Assembly: GCA_016793775.1 (NCBI GenBank)
Contig: JAEULK010000022.1
Span: 1-64,000 of the forward strand
From: Sphingopyxis sp.
GTDB lineage: Bacteria; Pseudomonadota; Alphaproteobacteria; Sphingomonadales; Sphingomonadaceae
Direction of reading: 5' to 3'
DNA: 64,000 bases
Shown one piece after another: positions 1 to 12,505 of this stretch. The position numbers were made by a program, and so were the translations under genes. Position 1 is the first letter of the stretch. Each line of letters starts with the position of its first letter. The notes beneath the pieces are model-generated. The model made no database searches and was not told the origin of the DNA. It worked only from the letters and a program-made list of their open reading frames with translations.

Positions 1-187
1 CCGGCTTCATCTGGCCGTGACCGGCAAAGGCATGGCCTGGATCGGCGGCAAGCTCCCGAACCCATTTGCGCAGCACGTTCGCATGCACATCCAGATCACG
101 CGACGCCTGGGCGATCGTCACCCCGCGTTCGCGGACCATCCTCACCGCCTCAAGCTTGAACTCGCGGCTGAACTTCCTTCTTTGCAT
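1..187 (-). CDS. IS3-family transposase OrfA, N-terminal part (runs off window)
   Basis: The gene starts at 187 on the minus strand after a GGAGG ribosome site and leaves the window at base 1, so only about 62 codons are visible. The start MQRRKFSREFKLEAVRMV is the helix-turn-helix opening of IS3-family OrfA proteins, which bind the element ends. OrfB, the DDE catalytic part, would lie outside the window. The gene sits inside the disrupted integrase at 230-520. Whether the element is complete cannot be judged here. Confidence 0.85.
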   Translation of the reverse strand, partial: MQRRKFSREFKLEAVRMVRERGVTIAQASRDLDVHANVLRKWVRELAADPGHAFAGHGQMKP

Positions 188-229
188 TGTGGACCTCCGA
201 TAGGTGGAAACACCCTATCTCGGTGTCCA
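1..229 (-). mobile_element. End of an IS3-family insertion sequence
   Basis: The OrfA start at 187 is preceded by about 40 bases ending, on the minus strand, at TGGACACC (229-222). It begins with the TG expected at an IS3 terminus. The integrase reading frame is intact up to this point and meets a stop exactly at the junction (230-232), which places the element boundary at about 229-232. The opposite end, its inverted repeat and the target duplication are outside the window. Confidence 0.7.
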
Positions 230-520
230 TCAAACCGGCAGCAGGCCAATCAGCTTCTGCCGCTTGCGCTCGGCAAGCGGGTCGACGCCTTCGCGAAGCT
301 TGCGCCGAGCATCATCGCGCAATTGCCTCGCCTCCGCCAAACGCACTTCGGGGTAAGCCCCCAATGCGATACGGTTATCCTTTCCAAGATGCCGATACTT
401 GAAGCGCCAAAGCTTCGCGCCGGTCGGACGAACTTCCAGATAAAGACCCCCAGCGTCCGCGCGCTTGTAAGGGCGGTCCTCCGGCCTGAGCGAACGGATC
501 AGAACATCGGTAAGGGACAT
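230..520 (-). pseudogene. Tyrosine-type integrase, N-terminal fragment cut by the IS element
   Basis: The 96 residues match the N-terminal arm-binding domain (DUF4102 type) of P4-like integrases. The pattern GGLYLEVRPTGAKLWRFKYR followed by a GAYPEVRLAEAR segment is characteristic, and full-length relatives are about 400 residues. The frame stops at 230-232, where the IS3-type sequence begins, so the core-binding and catalytic domains (Arg-His-Arg-Tyr) are missing here. It lies downstream of tRNA-Leu in the same orientation, the usual placement of an integrase that uses the tRNA 3' end as attachment site. The rest of the gene may continue beyond the IS outside the window. Confidence 0.85.
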
Positions 521-753
521 CGACTCAACTCCTGCAAGCAGGCCTTGGCCGGCGCGGGATCATCGACGCGACACCATCAACAAGAGGTAGGGCCACCGAG
601 GCATTTGACCGTGGGGCCATCGCCTATTCCGGTGGCCCCATTTCGAGTGAGATCGAGTGAAACTTCCTCGGACGCCAAAAGACAAGACCAAGGAGAAAAT
701 GGCAGATTTCTGCCGTTTTGTCGATGGTTCTGGGGTGTCATGAGAAGGGAAAA
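521..753. other. Gap between tRNA-Leu 3' end and integrase start
   Basis: No gene seen. By analogy with other tRNA-integrated islands this should contain the attachment half-site next to the tRNA 3' end (about 754-775) and the integrase promoter. The second attachment copy is outside the window, so the site cannot be delimited. Confidence 0.4.
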
Positions 754-840
754 TGGTGCCCAGAAGAGGACTCGAACCTCCACGACCTTGCGATCGCCAG
801 CACCTGAAGCTGGTGCGTCTACCAATTCCGCCATCTGGGC
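754..840 (-). tRNA. tRNA-Leu (anticodon CAG)
   Basis: The acceptor arm GCCCAGA pairs with TCTGGGC. The anticodon stem CCAGC/GCTGG encloses loop TTCAGGT, giving anticodon CAG. A class II variable arm follows, then the T-loop GTTCGAGTCC. The discriminator base is A and CCA is genomically encoded at 756-754. The 3' end faces the truncated integrase, marking this as an island integration site. Confidence 0.96.
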
Positions 841-1035
841 ACGGGGTAGGAGCGGGCGCTTAGCGGCGGGGCGGGCGGGTTGTCAACAATGCTGCGGGCC
901 AACGACCGCATTTTATCGCAAAGTCGGGGTTTGGGGCGCGCGCGGGTCGCTCTCCCCTTGCCCGCACCGGCGCTTCGCGGCATGGGGAACCCGACGGCAT
1001 AGGAAGCCGGGACAGAATCACCACGGGCTGATGCG

Positions 1036-1971
1036 ATGCGAAATCTCGACGGACAATTGATCACGGTCTTCGGCGGCGGCGGCTTTATCGGCCGCTATGT
1101 CGTACAGAAACTGCTCGCGCGCGGCGCGCGCGTGCGCATCGCCGAACGGGAGCCGCGCAAGGCCCTGTTCCTGAAACCGCTCGGCGGGCTCGGCCAGACG
1201 CAGTTCGTCGCCGCCGACGTCCGCGATGCCGCCAGCGTCGCACGCGCGGTCCAGGGCGGCGGCGCGGTGATCAACCTCGTCGGCAGCTTCGACGATATGC
1301 AGGCCGTGCACGCCGCGGGCGCGGGCCATATCGCCAAGGCGGCGGCGGATGCCGGCATGGCCGCGCTGGTCCACATTTCGGCGATCGGCGCCGACCGCGA
1401 TAGCGCCTCGGCTTATGGCCGCAGCAAGGGCGATGGCGAGGCGGCGGTGCGCGCCGCCTTCCCCGCCGCCGCGATCCTGCGTCCCTCGATCGTCTTCGGG
1501 CGCGAGGACCGCTTCATCAACCGCTTCGCCGCGATGATCCGCATGCTGCCGGTCATCCCGGTGATCGCGCCGAACGCCAAGTTCCAGCCCGTCCATGTCG
1601 GCGACGTCGCCGACGCGGTGGTCGCGGCGCTCGATGCCGCGCCGGGCGCGCTGTTCGAACTCGGCGGGCCGCAGGTGCTGACGATGGGCGAACTCCAGCG
1701 CTGGATCGCCGAAGCGACCGGCCGCAACCGCCTGTTCGTCGATGTGCCCGACGCCGTCGCGGGGGCGCTTGCCAGCGGCTTCGGCTGGGCGCCGGGCGCG
1801 CCGATCACCAAGGACCAGTGGCTCATGCTCCAGCACGACAACATCGTCGCGGCGGGCGCCGTCGGGTTCGGCGACCTCGGCATCACCCCCAGCGCGCTCG
1901 CCTCGGTCGCCGATGGCTGGCTGGTGCAATATCGCCGCCACGGCCGCTTCGCCGAACTCGCGGCGCGCTGA
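1036..1971 (+). CDS. Complex I NDUFA9-type SDR (atypical short-chain dehydrogenase) family protein
   Basis: 311 residues. The N-terminal Rossmann motif ITVFGGGGFIGRYVVQKL (about residues 9-26) binds NAD(P). The later segments INLVG, HISAIGAD and YGRSKGDGE, with the Tyr-x3-Lys-like pair, give the extended SDR architecture of the NDUFA9-like group. That group is related to the complex I accessory subunit and to NmrA-type proteins in bacteria. No signal peptide. The catalytic substrate is unknown; in bacteria these proteins are usually stand-alone and not demonstrated complex I subunits. It is upstream of uppP with a 330-base gap that contains further in-frame coding-like sequence. The start has only a weak ribosome site. 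Confidence 0.82.
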   Translation: MRNLDGQLITVFGGGGFIGRYVVQKLLARGARVRIAEREPRKALFLKPLGGLGQTQFVAADVRDAASVARAVQGGGAVINLVGSFDDMQAVHAAGAGHIAKAAADAGMAALVHISAIGADRDSASAYGRSKGDGEAAVRAAFPAAAILRPSIVFGREDRFINRFAAMIRMLPVIPVIAPNAKFQPVHVGDVADAVVAALDAAPGALFELGGPQVLTMGELQRWIAEATGRNRLFVDVPDAVAGALASGFGWAPGAPITKDQWLMLQHDNIVAAGAVGFGDLGITPSALASVADGWLVQYRRHGRFAELAAR

Positions 1972-2184
1972 CCGCGCCCCGCATCCCTCTGGCCCGATGC
2001 GGAAAAGCTGCTGAATCCGAAAACGGGTCGCGCGGCGGCCGAGGCGATGGCCAAGACGTTGCAGGACAAGGGCGTCATGCCCGACATCGATCTGGCCACC
2101 GATCCCAAGCGGCTTCTCGCGCAGGCGCTCGACCTCGGCCCGCCGACCTATGTGCTGAAGGCGTGCGGCGCGCGCTTCAAATAG
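1972..2184 (+). pseudogene. Coding-like in-frame tail after the SDR stop codon (remnant or small ORF)
   Basis: After the TGA at 1969-1971 the same frame stays open for 70 codons to TAG at 2182-2184. Codon third positions are strongly G/C and the product looks protein-like (GRAAAEAMAKTLQDKGVMP, then DPKRLLAQALDLGPPTYVLK). It could be a remnant of a separate gene that lost its start, a C-terminal extension cut by a nonsense change, or a short ORF starting at ATG 2047 (45 residues). I do not recognise the family. Confidence 0.45.
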
Positions 2185-2301
2185 CGGCTGGCCAAGCATC
2201 GCCCCGCGCCTTAGGGCAAGCGGCAGGACGGGGGCGTCCGGCATCGACCGGGCGCCCCCGCTCTGTATCAGGCCCATTTCTTACCCCAGTCGCAGGACCC
2301 C

Positions 2302-3102
2302 ATGAACGAAATCATGACCGCCATCATCCTCGGCATCGTCGAGGGGCTGACCGAATTTCTGCCGGTATCGTCGACCGGCCACCTGATCCTCGCGACCGAA
2401 TTGCTCGGCTATGACGCATCGCGCTGGGCGATCTTCAACATCGCGATCCAGCCGGGCGCGATCCTCGCGATCGTCGTGCTGTACCGCAAATTGTTCTGGG
2501 ACATGCTGACGGGCTTTTTCCGCCGCGATCCGGTCGCGATCGCCTTCGTCCGCAACCTGCTCATCGCCTTTTTCCCGGCGGTGATCCTCGGCCTCGCACT
2601 CGGCGACTATATCGAACTGCTGCTCGAAAATGCCGTCGTCGTCGCCTGGGCGCTCATCGTCGGCGGTTTCGCGATCCTGCTGGTCGAACGCTATGCGAAG
2701 ACGGTCGATGTCGGCGGCGTCGCCAATGTGTCGGTGCGCCAGTCGGCGCTGGTCGGCCTCGTCCAGTGCATCGCGATGATCCCGGGGGTCAGCCGCTCGG
2801 GCGCGACGATCCTCGGCGCCATGTCCTTCGGGGTCGACCGCAAGACCGCCGCCGAGTTCAGCTTCTTCCTCGCGCTGCCGACGCTGAGCGGCGCCACCGC
2901 GCTGCAATTGTTCAAGCATCGCGACGCGATCAGCGCCAACGATCTCGGGCTGATCGCAGTCGGCGCCTTCGTTTCCTTCATCGTCGCCTGGGCGGTGATC
3001 AAGGCCTTCCTCGCGGTGGTGACACGCTACGGCTTCGCCCCCTTCGCCTGGTACCGAATCGTCGTCGGCGCCGCCGCGCTGGTGTGGCTCGGCATGAGAT
3101 AG
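2302..3102 (+). CDS. uppP: Undecaprenyl-diphosphate phosphatase UppP (BacA)
   Basis: 266 residues, the normal length. It dephosphorylates undecaprenyl diphosphate to recycle the lipid carrier for peptidoglycan and other envelope glycans. Both signature motifs are present: EGLTEFLPVSSTGHL near residues 14-28, with the catalytic Glu and Ser, and PGVSRSGATI near 161-170, with the essential Arg. Seven to eight hydrophobic segments span the protein, consistent with an inner-membrane enzyme. It is monocistronic by spacing and followed by a hairpin at 3130-3151. High expression of this family confers bacitracin tolerance in other bacteria. Confidence 0.97.
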   Translation: MNEIMTAIILGIVEGLTEFLPVSSTGHLILATELLGYDASRWAIFNIAIQPGAILAIVVLYRKLFWDMLTGFFRRDPVAIAFVRNLLIAFFPAVILGLALGDYIELLLENAVVVAWALIVGGFAILLVERYAKTVDVGGVANVSVRQSALVGLVQCIAMIPGVSRSGATILGAMSFGVDRKTAAEFSFFLALPTLSGATALQLFKHRDAISANDLGLIAVGAFVSFIVAWAVIKAFLAVVTRYGFAPFAWYRIVVGAAALVWLGMR

Positions 3103-3129
3103 GGCCGATTTGGTACTTTTAATGTAAGA

Positions 3130-3151
3130 TAGTTGCGCGAGCGACTATTTT
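3130..3151 (+). terminator. Likely intrinsic terminator after uppP
   Basis: Arms TAGTTGC (3130-3136) and GCGACTA (3141-3147) with a four-base loop and one mismatch, followed by TTTT. The stem is short, so it is moderate support only. Confidence 0.5.
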
Positions 3152-3172
3152 CTGTCCGAAGCCTCCGACATT

Positions 3173-3193
3173 TAGGTCATATATATTGACCTA
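3173..3193. promoter_or_regulatory. Palindrome TAGGTCA-N7-TGACCTA upstream of gltD
   Basis: A perfect 7+7 inverted repeat with an AT-only spacer (TATATAT), about 67 bases before the gltD start. The TTGACC at 3186-3191 inside it could serve as a -35 element. Such symmetry fits a dimeric repressor or activator operator. The regulator is not identifiable from the site; Lrp-, GntR- and AsnC-type factors are possible by shape only. Confidence 0.5.
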
Positions 3194-3259
3194 TCGACGA
3201 TTTCTTTCGTGACAACACCCGTTTGACGATGCAATCGCCCCCCGAGAAGGGGAATTTTC

Positions 3260-4702
3260 ATGGCTGCCGATCGCATGCTCCAATTTGTCGGGCGTGACCA
3301 AAATTATCCCGACAAGCGCTCGGCCGAGGAGCGTGCGCAGGATTTCCGCGAAATCGCCGAGCGCTATGCCGCACCCGACGCCGACGAACAGGCCGCGCGC
3401 TGCTCGCAATGCGGGGTGCCCTATTGCTCGGTGCATTGCCCCTTGCACAACCATATCCCCGACTGGCTGCGCCTGACGGCGGAAGGCCGGTTGCGCGAGG
3501 CCTATGAACTCAGCAACGCGACCTCGACGATGCCCGAGATCTGCGGCCGCATCTGCCCGCAGGATCGCCTGTGCGAAGGCAATTGTGTCATCGAATTTTC
3601 GGGCCATGGCGCGGTGACGATCGGCAGCGTCGAGAAATATATCACCGACACCGCCTGGGCCGAAGGTTGGGTCGAACCCGTGCATCCCGGCAAGCCCACC
3701 GGCCAGTCGGTCGGCATCGTCGGCGCCGGGCCCGCGGGCCTCACCGCCGCCGAATATCTGCGCGTCGCGGGGCACGAGGTCCATGTCTATGACCGCCACG
3801 ACCGCGCCGGCGGCCTGCTCACCTATGGCATCCCGGGCTTCAAGCTCGAAAAGGACGTCGTGATGCGCCGCATCGAACGGCTCGCAGCCGGCGGCATCCA
3901 TTTCCATCTGGGGTTCGAGGTCGGCGGCGACGCGACGCTCGACGAACTGCGCCAAAAGCATGACGCGATCCTGATCGCGACCGGCGTCTACAAGGCGCGC
4001 GAGATATCGGTGCCCGGCAACGAAGCCAGCGGCGTGATCGCCGCGCTCGATTATCTGATCGCCTCGAACCGCAAGGGCTTCGGCGACAGCGTCGCGGCGT
4101 TCGACGACGGCAGGCTCAACGCCAGCGGCAAGCATGTCGTCGTCGTCGGCGGCGGCGACACCGCAATGGACTGCGTGCGCACCGCGGTGCGCCAGGGCGC
4201 GAAGTCGGTGAAATGCCTCTATCGCCGCGACCGCGAGAATATGCCGGGTTCGCAGCGCGAAGTCGCAAATGCCGAAGAGGAGGGCGTCGAATTCGTCTGG
4301 CTCTCGGCCCCCGAAAGCTTCACCGGCGACAAGCATGTAAAGGAAGTCGCGGTCGCCGGCATGCGCCTCGGCGCGCCCGACGCCAGCGGCCGCCGCAGCC
4401 CCGAGGCCGACCCGGGCCGCACTTTCGACCTGCCCGCCGACATGGTGATCAAGGCGCTCGGCTTCGATCCCGAGGAACTGCCGCACCTGTTCGGTGCCCC
4501 CGACCTCAGCGTCACGCGCTGGGGCACGCTGCGCGTCGATCACCAGACGATGATGACCAGCCTGCCTGGCGTCTTCGCCGCGGGCGACATCGTGCGCGGC
4601 GCCAGCCTGGTCGTGTGGGGCATCCGCGACGGCCGCGACGTCAGCGACCAGATGGAAGCCTGGCTGAAGGCCAAGGCGGCGAGCGACCGCCGGGCGGCCT
4701 GA
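3260..4702 (+). CDS. gltD: Glutamate synthase (NADPH) small subunit GltD
   Basis: 480 residues. It supplies electrons from NADPH to GltB for conversion of glutamine and 2-oxoglutarate into two glutamates. The N-terminal cysteine clusters CSQCGVPYCSVHCPLHN (about residues 48-64) and CGRICPQDRLCEGNC (about 94-108) bind the [4Fe-4S] centres. FAD- and NADPH-binding Rossmann motifs appear as VGIVGAGPAGLTAAEYL (about 152) and VVVVGGGDTAMDC (about 293). A clear GAAGGGGAA ribosome site precedes ATG 3260. It is read in the same direction as gltB but two secreted-protein genes stand between them. Confidence 0.97.
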   Translation: MAADRMLQFVGRDQNYPDKRSAEERAQDFREIAERYAAPDADEQAARCSQCGVPYCSVHCPLHNHIPDWLRLTAEGRLREAYELSNATSTMPEICGRICPQDRLCEGNCVIEFSGHGAVTIGSVEKYITDTAWAEGWVEPVHPGKPTGQSVGIVGAGPAGLTAAEYLRVAGHEVHVYDRHDRAGGLLTYGIPGFKLEKDVVMRRIERLAAGGIHFHLGFEVGGDATLDELRQKHDAILIATGVYKAREISVPGNEASGVIAALDYLIASNRKGFGDSVAAFDDGRLNASGKHVVVVGGGDTAMDCVRTAVRQGAKSVKCLYRRDRENMPGSQREVANAEEEGVEFVWLSAPESFTGDKHVKEVAVAGMRLGAPDASGRRSPEADPGRTFDLPADMVIKALGFDPEELPHLFGAPDLSVTRWGTLRVDHQTMMTSLPGVFAAGDIVRGASLVVWGIRDGRDVSDQMEAWLKAKAASDRRAA

Positions 4703-4807
4703 ATGACGGCGGTTCGGCCATTGCAATCGGGCGGCGATCCGATAGCCTTTGCGCGAGGGTCGCGCTTGCCCGGGACGCTCGTCCCGGGCCGATCGAAGGC
4801 GACCCGA

Positions 4808-5227
4808 ATGATCCCTGAATTTTCGACGCTTGCACGCCCGGCCACGCTTGCGGCGCTGTTTTTGACCGCGACCCCGGCGATGGCGCAGGAAACGGCGCAG
4901 CAAGTCTATGACGCCTATTTCGTCGCGTACAGCGGCGGCCAGGCGGCGGAAACCTATCCCGAATATGTCGCGGCCATCGCGCTCAACGACCAGGTTGCCA
5001 AGGTGAAGAAGGACGAGCCCGCGCTCGCCGGCAAATGGAGCGAGGCCGATACCCGCGCCGCCGTGGCCGACGGCGTGACCCGCAAATATTCGATGACGAT
5101 ATCGGTCACGGACGAGGATGCGCTCAGCTGCGAACGCGCCAAGCCCCGCTATGCCGCGTTGCTAGGCCACGACGCCTATCTTAAGCTGGAACCCGCGCTG
5201 ATTTTCAGCAGCGACAAGAAGGACTGA
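4808..5227 (+). CDS. Small exported protein of unknown function
   Basis: 139 residues when started at ATG 4808, which follows GAAGGCG. The start puts a signal peptide at the very N-terminus (hydrophobic LAALFLTATPAMA, likely cut before QETA). An in-frame ATG at 4703 directly after gltD would add 35 residues before the signal sequence and is less likely. The mature part is charged, with YPEYVAAIALND and a single late Cys (about residue 112). I do not recognise the family. It lies between gltD and a DUF2059-type protein and is almost fused to the latter (two-base gap to an alternative upstream start). Confidence 0.7.
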   Translation: MIPEFSTLARPATLAALFLTATPAMAQETAQQVYDAYFVAYSGGQAAETYPEYVAAIALNDQVAKVKKDEPALAGKWSEADTRAAVADGVTRKYSMTISVTDEDALSCERAKPRYAALLGHDAYLKLEPALIFSSDKKD

Positions 5228-5274
5228 CCATGCGCCGTTCCATCCATTCCCCCGCAACCAAGAAGGTGCCGACG

Positions 5275-6429
5275 ATGACCCATTGGAAAATGCTGCTGCT
5301 CGCCGGAACCGCCGCGCTGGCCCCGTTGAGCCTGCACGCCGCCGCACCGAAAGAAGCGCCCGTCGCCGAAGTGATGACGGCCGATGTGCCGGTCGAGATC
5401 CCCGACCCCGCCTATGTCGATCCGATGTCGCCCGAGGGCAAGGCCGCGGCCAAGGCCAAGATGCAGAAGGAACTCGACGAAGCGATCAAGCTGGTCGAGA
5501 AGATCTTCGGCACCGACAAATTGGCCCCCGTGCCGCCGGCACAGCTCGCGCTCGCGCAGCAGACGACGGGCGCGCTGGTGCCGCCGGGCAGCCTCGAAAA
5601 GATGATGGACAATCTCTACGGCAAGCTGCTGCGCGGCATGCTCGGCGAATTCGGCGGCATGTCGGACCTGATGCTGTCGTACAAGACCGGCGTCGACAAC
5701 GACAAGATCGCCGCGCTCGACGCGCCGACCAAGGAAAAGATCGCCGACCTCTTCGACCCGCACCGCAAGGCGCGCGAAGAAAAGATCATGACCAATATCA
5801 AGCCGATCGTCAGCGAGGTACTGCGCGATTTCGAGGCGCCGATGCGCGACGGCATGGCCAAGGCCTTCGCCCGCAAGTTCAGCGCCGACCAGCTCAACCA
5901 GATGAACGGCTTTTTCGCCACGCCGGCGGGCAGCGCCTATGCCGGCGAATGGATGGCGCTCCAGGTCGATCCCGAAATCATCCTGGCGATCCTGCGCTCG
6001 GTGCCGCCGATGGCCGACAAATGGATCGACCGCGCCCCCGAGCTCGAGGCCAAGTTCAAGGACGATCTGCCCAAGGAAAAGCAGATGGCCGACCTCAGCG
6101 ACGCCGAGTTGACCACGCTCGCCGGGCTGATGAAGGTCGACGTCCAGCAGCTGAAGGAACAGCGCGACCTGTACAAGTCGGTCGACGACGCCGCGATGGA
6201 AGCCGGTGAAGCCGCCGACGCCGCTGCTGATGCCGCCGCCGACGACACGATGGGCGGCGAATATGCCGGCTACGACCGCAGCAACTGGTCGGACGCCGAC
6301 CGCGAAAAGGTCGAGGCGCTCGAAGCCGCCGCCAGCCAAGCGACTGCCGCCGCCCATCAGGCCGAGGCCGAAGCCGCGGCCAATGCGTCCAAGAAGCTCG
6401 GCCTGCCCGATCCCGACGCCGCCGAATAG
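5275..6429 (+). CDS. Exported DUF2059-like protein
   Basis: 384 residues from ATG 5275, preceded by AAGAAGG. An alternative ATG at 5230 would put 15 polar residues before the signal peptide. Signal sequence LLLAGTAALAPLSLHAAA. The middle (about residues 195-230) has a segment reading MNGFFATPAGSAYAGEWM, the shape of DUF2059 helical repeats found in periplasmic proteins of Proteobacteria. The C-terminal 80 residues are very Ala/Glu/Asp rich and probably coiled or disordered. Function unknown. The position between gltD and gltB suggests co-transcription but gives no mechanistic clue. Confidence 0.7.
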   Translation: MTHWKMLLLAGTAALAPLSLHAAAPKEAPVAEVMTADVPVEIPDPAYVDPMSPEGKAAAKAKMQKELDEAIKLVEKIFGTDKLAPVPPAQLALAQQTTGALVPPGSLEKMMDNLYGKLLRGMLGEFGGMSDLMLSYKTGVDNDKIAALDAPTKEKIADLFDPHRKAREEKIMTNIKPIVSEVLRDFEAPMRDGMAKAFARKFSADQLNQMNGFFATPAGSAYAGEWMALQVDPEIILAILRSVPPMADKWIDRAPELEAKFKDDLPKEKQMADLSDAELTTLAGLMKVDVQQLKEQRDLYKSVDDAAMEAGEAADAAADAAADDTMGGEYAGYDRSNWSDADREKVEALEAAASQATAAAHQAEAEAAANASKKLGLPDPDAAE

Positions 6430-6475
6430 GGGCCCAACAGGCGCCGACAACAGAATATCCGTCAGGACTGCAAAG

Positions 6476-11035
<4,560 letters not shown>

Positions 11036-11040
11036 TTTCC

Positions 11041-11128
11041 GTCGCCCCCGCGAAGGCGGGGCCGCTGTCGGCTTCTTTCTTGGTTTCCGAATAAACCGAC
11101 ACCGGCCTCCGCCTTCGCGGGAGCGACG
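11041..11128. repeat. Paired palindromic repeat (sphingomonad REP/BIME-like), class GTCGC
   Basis: GTCGCCCCCGCGAAGGCGGG at the left is matched by an inverted near-copy ending GCGGGAGCGAC at the right, with about 27 bases between. The same element recurs at 12424-12499. Each arm is itself palindromic (CCGCGAAGGCGG). It lies between gltB and the next gene and may act as a transcription barrier. Confidence 0.8.
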
Positions 11129-11252
11129 ATTGATCGCGTCTTCGTGTCGCCCCGTCGCAACGTCCGACGACGTTCAGCCCAGCGAAAGCGGGGACGCTTT
11201 AGGGAATCGCGCTTTCGCCGACCCCGCTCCCTTCCCCGAAAGGAAGATGCCG

Positions 11253-11678
11253 ATGACCCGCTGGACTTTCGCCGCCCTCCCCCTGCTCGTCCTCGCCGCG
11301 CCGCTTCCGGCGCAGGCCGCCGATGTGCGCGACGCCGCCGAGGCGCTGACCGATCCTGTCGAGAGCGATCGCATGGCCGATACCGTCACCGTGCTCGTCG
11401 ATGCGCTGATGCGCACCAACATCGGCCCGCTTGCCGAGGCGATCGCGCGCGTCGATCCCGACTCATCGGCAGCTTCCATCCCGTATGATGCAACCTTGGG
11501 CGAGGTGACGGGCAGCGATCCCGACACTGGCCGCCGCATGGGCGACGATGTTCGCGCGACCTCGCGCATGGCGGGCCACCTCGCCGCTGCTGCCGCGGCT
11601 TATACGCCCGTTCTCAAGGACATGGCCCGCGATATGGCGGCGCAGTGGGACCGCGAACGCGACGCCGCGCGCCGCTGA
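11253..11678 (+). CDS. Small exported protein of unknown function
   Basis: 141 residues from ATG 11253. An ATG six bases upstream (11247) is also possible, but the GAAAGGAAG site is better spaced for 11253. Signal peptide MTRWTFAALPLLVLAAP with likely cut after AQA. The mature part is acidic and helical with no recognised motif, but contains an Ala-rich stretch near residue 115. No homology assigned. Separated from fzlA by 71 bases. Confidence 0.65.
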   Translation: MTRWTFAALPLLVLAAPLPAQAADVRDAAEALTDPVESDRMADTVTVLVDALMRTNIGPLAEAIARVDPDSSAASIPYDATLGEVTGSDPDTGRRMGDDVRATSRMAGHLAAAAAAYTPVLKDMARDMAAQWDRERDAARR

Positions 11679-11749
11679 TCCACAGGACTTCGCACCGCAA
11701 CGCACCATAGCCGTTGCGCCCCGCGGCTCCCTGCCGCTATGCCCACGCT

Positions 11750-12421
11750 ATGTGGCAACTTTACCAATATCCGCTCTGCCCCTTCTCCCGCAAAATCCGC
11801 CTGCTGCTCGGCGAAAAGGGCGTCGGTTACGATCTGGTGCGCGAATCGCCTTGGGAACGCCGCGACGAATTCATCGACATCAACCCCGCCGGGCGCACCC
11901 CCGTCATGGTCGACAATGCGCGCGGCCAGGTGCTGATCGACAGCATGGCGATCGCCGAATATTTCGAGGAGACGGTCGAGGGCAAGGCGATGATCAACGG
12001 CACCGCCGCAAATCGCGCCGAAATCCGCCGCCTCACCGCCTGGTTCGACCAGGATTTCTATTATGAGGTCACCGGCCCCTTGCTGTTCGAGCGGATGCAG
12101 AAACGCATCGTCCACCGCCAGCCTCCCGACGGCGGCGCGCTGCGCGAAGCGATGAAGGCCGCGAACCAGCATCTCGACTATGTCGATTATCTGATCGACC
12201 ACCGCACCTGGCTCGCCGGCGCGACGATGAGCCTCGCCGACCTCGCGGCCGCGGCGCATATCTCGGTCGCCGACTATCTCGGCGGTATCGACTGGACCGG
12301 GCATGAGCAGACGAAGGGATGGTATTCGGGCCTCAAGTCGCGTCCCAGCTTTCGGCCGCTGCTGGCGGAACGGATGGAAATCGTGACCCCGCCCAAATAT
12401 TATGAGGATGTGGATTTCTAA
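11750..12421 (+). CDS. fzlA: FzlA-like FtsZ-binding protein (GST fold)
   Basis: 223 residues from ATG 11750. The N-terminal thioredoxin-like domain carries YPLCPFSRKIRLLLGEKG. The C-terminal helical domain contains ADLAAAAHISVADYLGG. The end reads KSRPSFRPLLAERM then PPKYYEDVDF. This conserved tail and the lack of a canonical GST Ser/Tyr environment are the marks of FzlA, the GST-fold protein that binds FtsZ filaments and regulates constriction in Caulobacter. Assignment is by recalled family pattern, so plain glutathione S-transferase remains the fallback. An upstream in-frame ATG at 11714 is unlikely. Confidence 0.75.
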   Translation: MWQLYQYPLCPFSRKIRLLLGEKGVGYDLVRESPWERRDEFIDINPAGRTPVMVDNARGQVLIDSMAIAEYFEETVEGKAMINGTAANRAEIRRLTAWFDQDFYYEVTGPLLFERMQKRIVHRQPPDGGALREAMKAANQHLDYVDYLIDHRTWLAGATMSLADLAAAAHISVADYLGGIDWTGHEQTKGWYSGLKSRPSFRPLLAERMEIVTPPKYYEDVDF

Positions 12422-12423
12422 CC

Positions 12424-12499
12424 GTCGCCCCCGCGAAGGCGGGGGCCGCCAGAAGCGTAGCGCAAGGTTGTCAGCGGCCCCCGCCTTCGCGGGGGCGAC
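12424..12499. repeat. Paired palindromic repeat, same class as at 11041
   Basis: GTCGCCCCCGCGAAGGCGGG at 12424 and its exact inverted counterpart ending GGGGGCGAC at 12499, separated by about 30 bases. It occupies nearly the whole gap between the convergent fzlA and YdeI-like genes and may serve both as terminator. Confidence 0.85.
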
Positions 12500-12505
12500 G
12501 ATCAA

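Noticed and set aside
577-834. 85-residue open frame on the minus strand starting in tRNA-Leu
   Set aside because: It reads through the tRNA (start MAELVDAPASGAGD is the translated tRNA-Leu sequence) into the intergenic gap; a well-known artefact of tRNA genes.
1972-2184. Programmed readthrough of the SDR stop
   Set aside because: There is a coding-like tail, but nothing supports suppression; a remnant or nonsense change is simpler.
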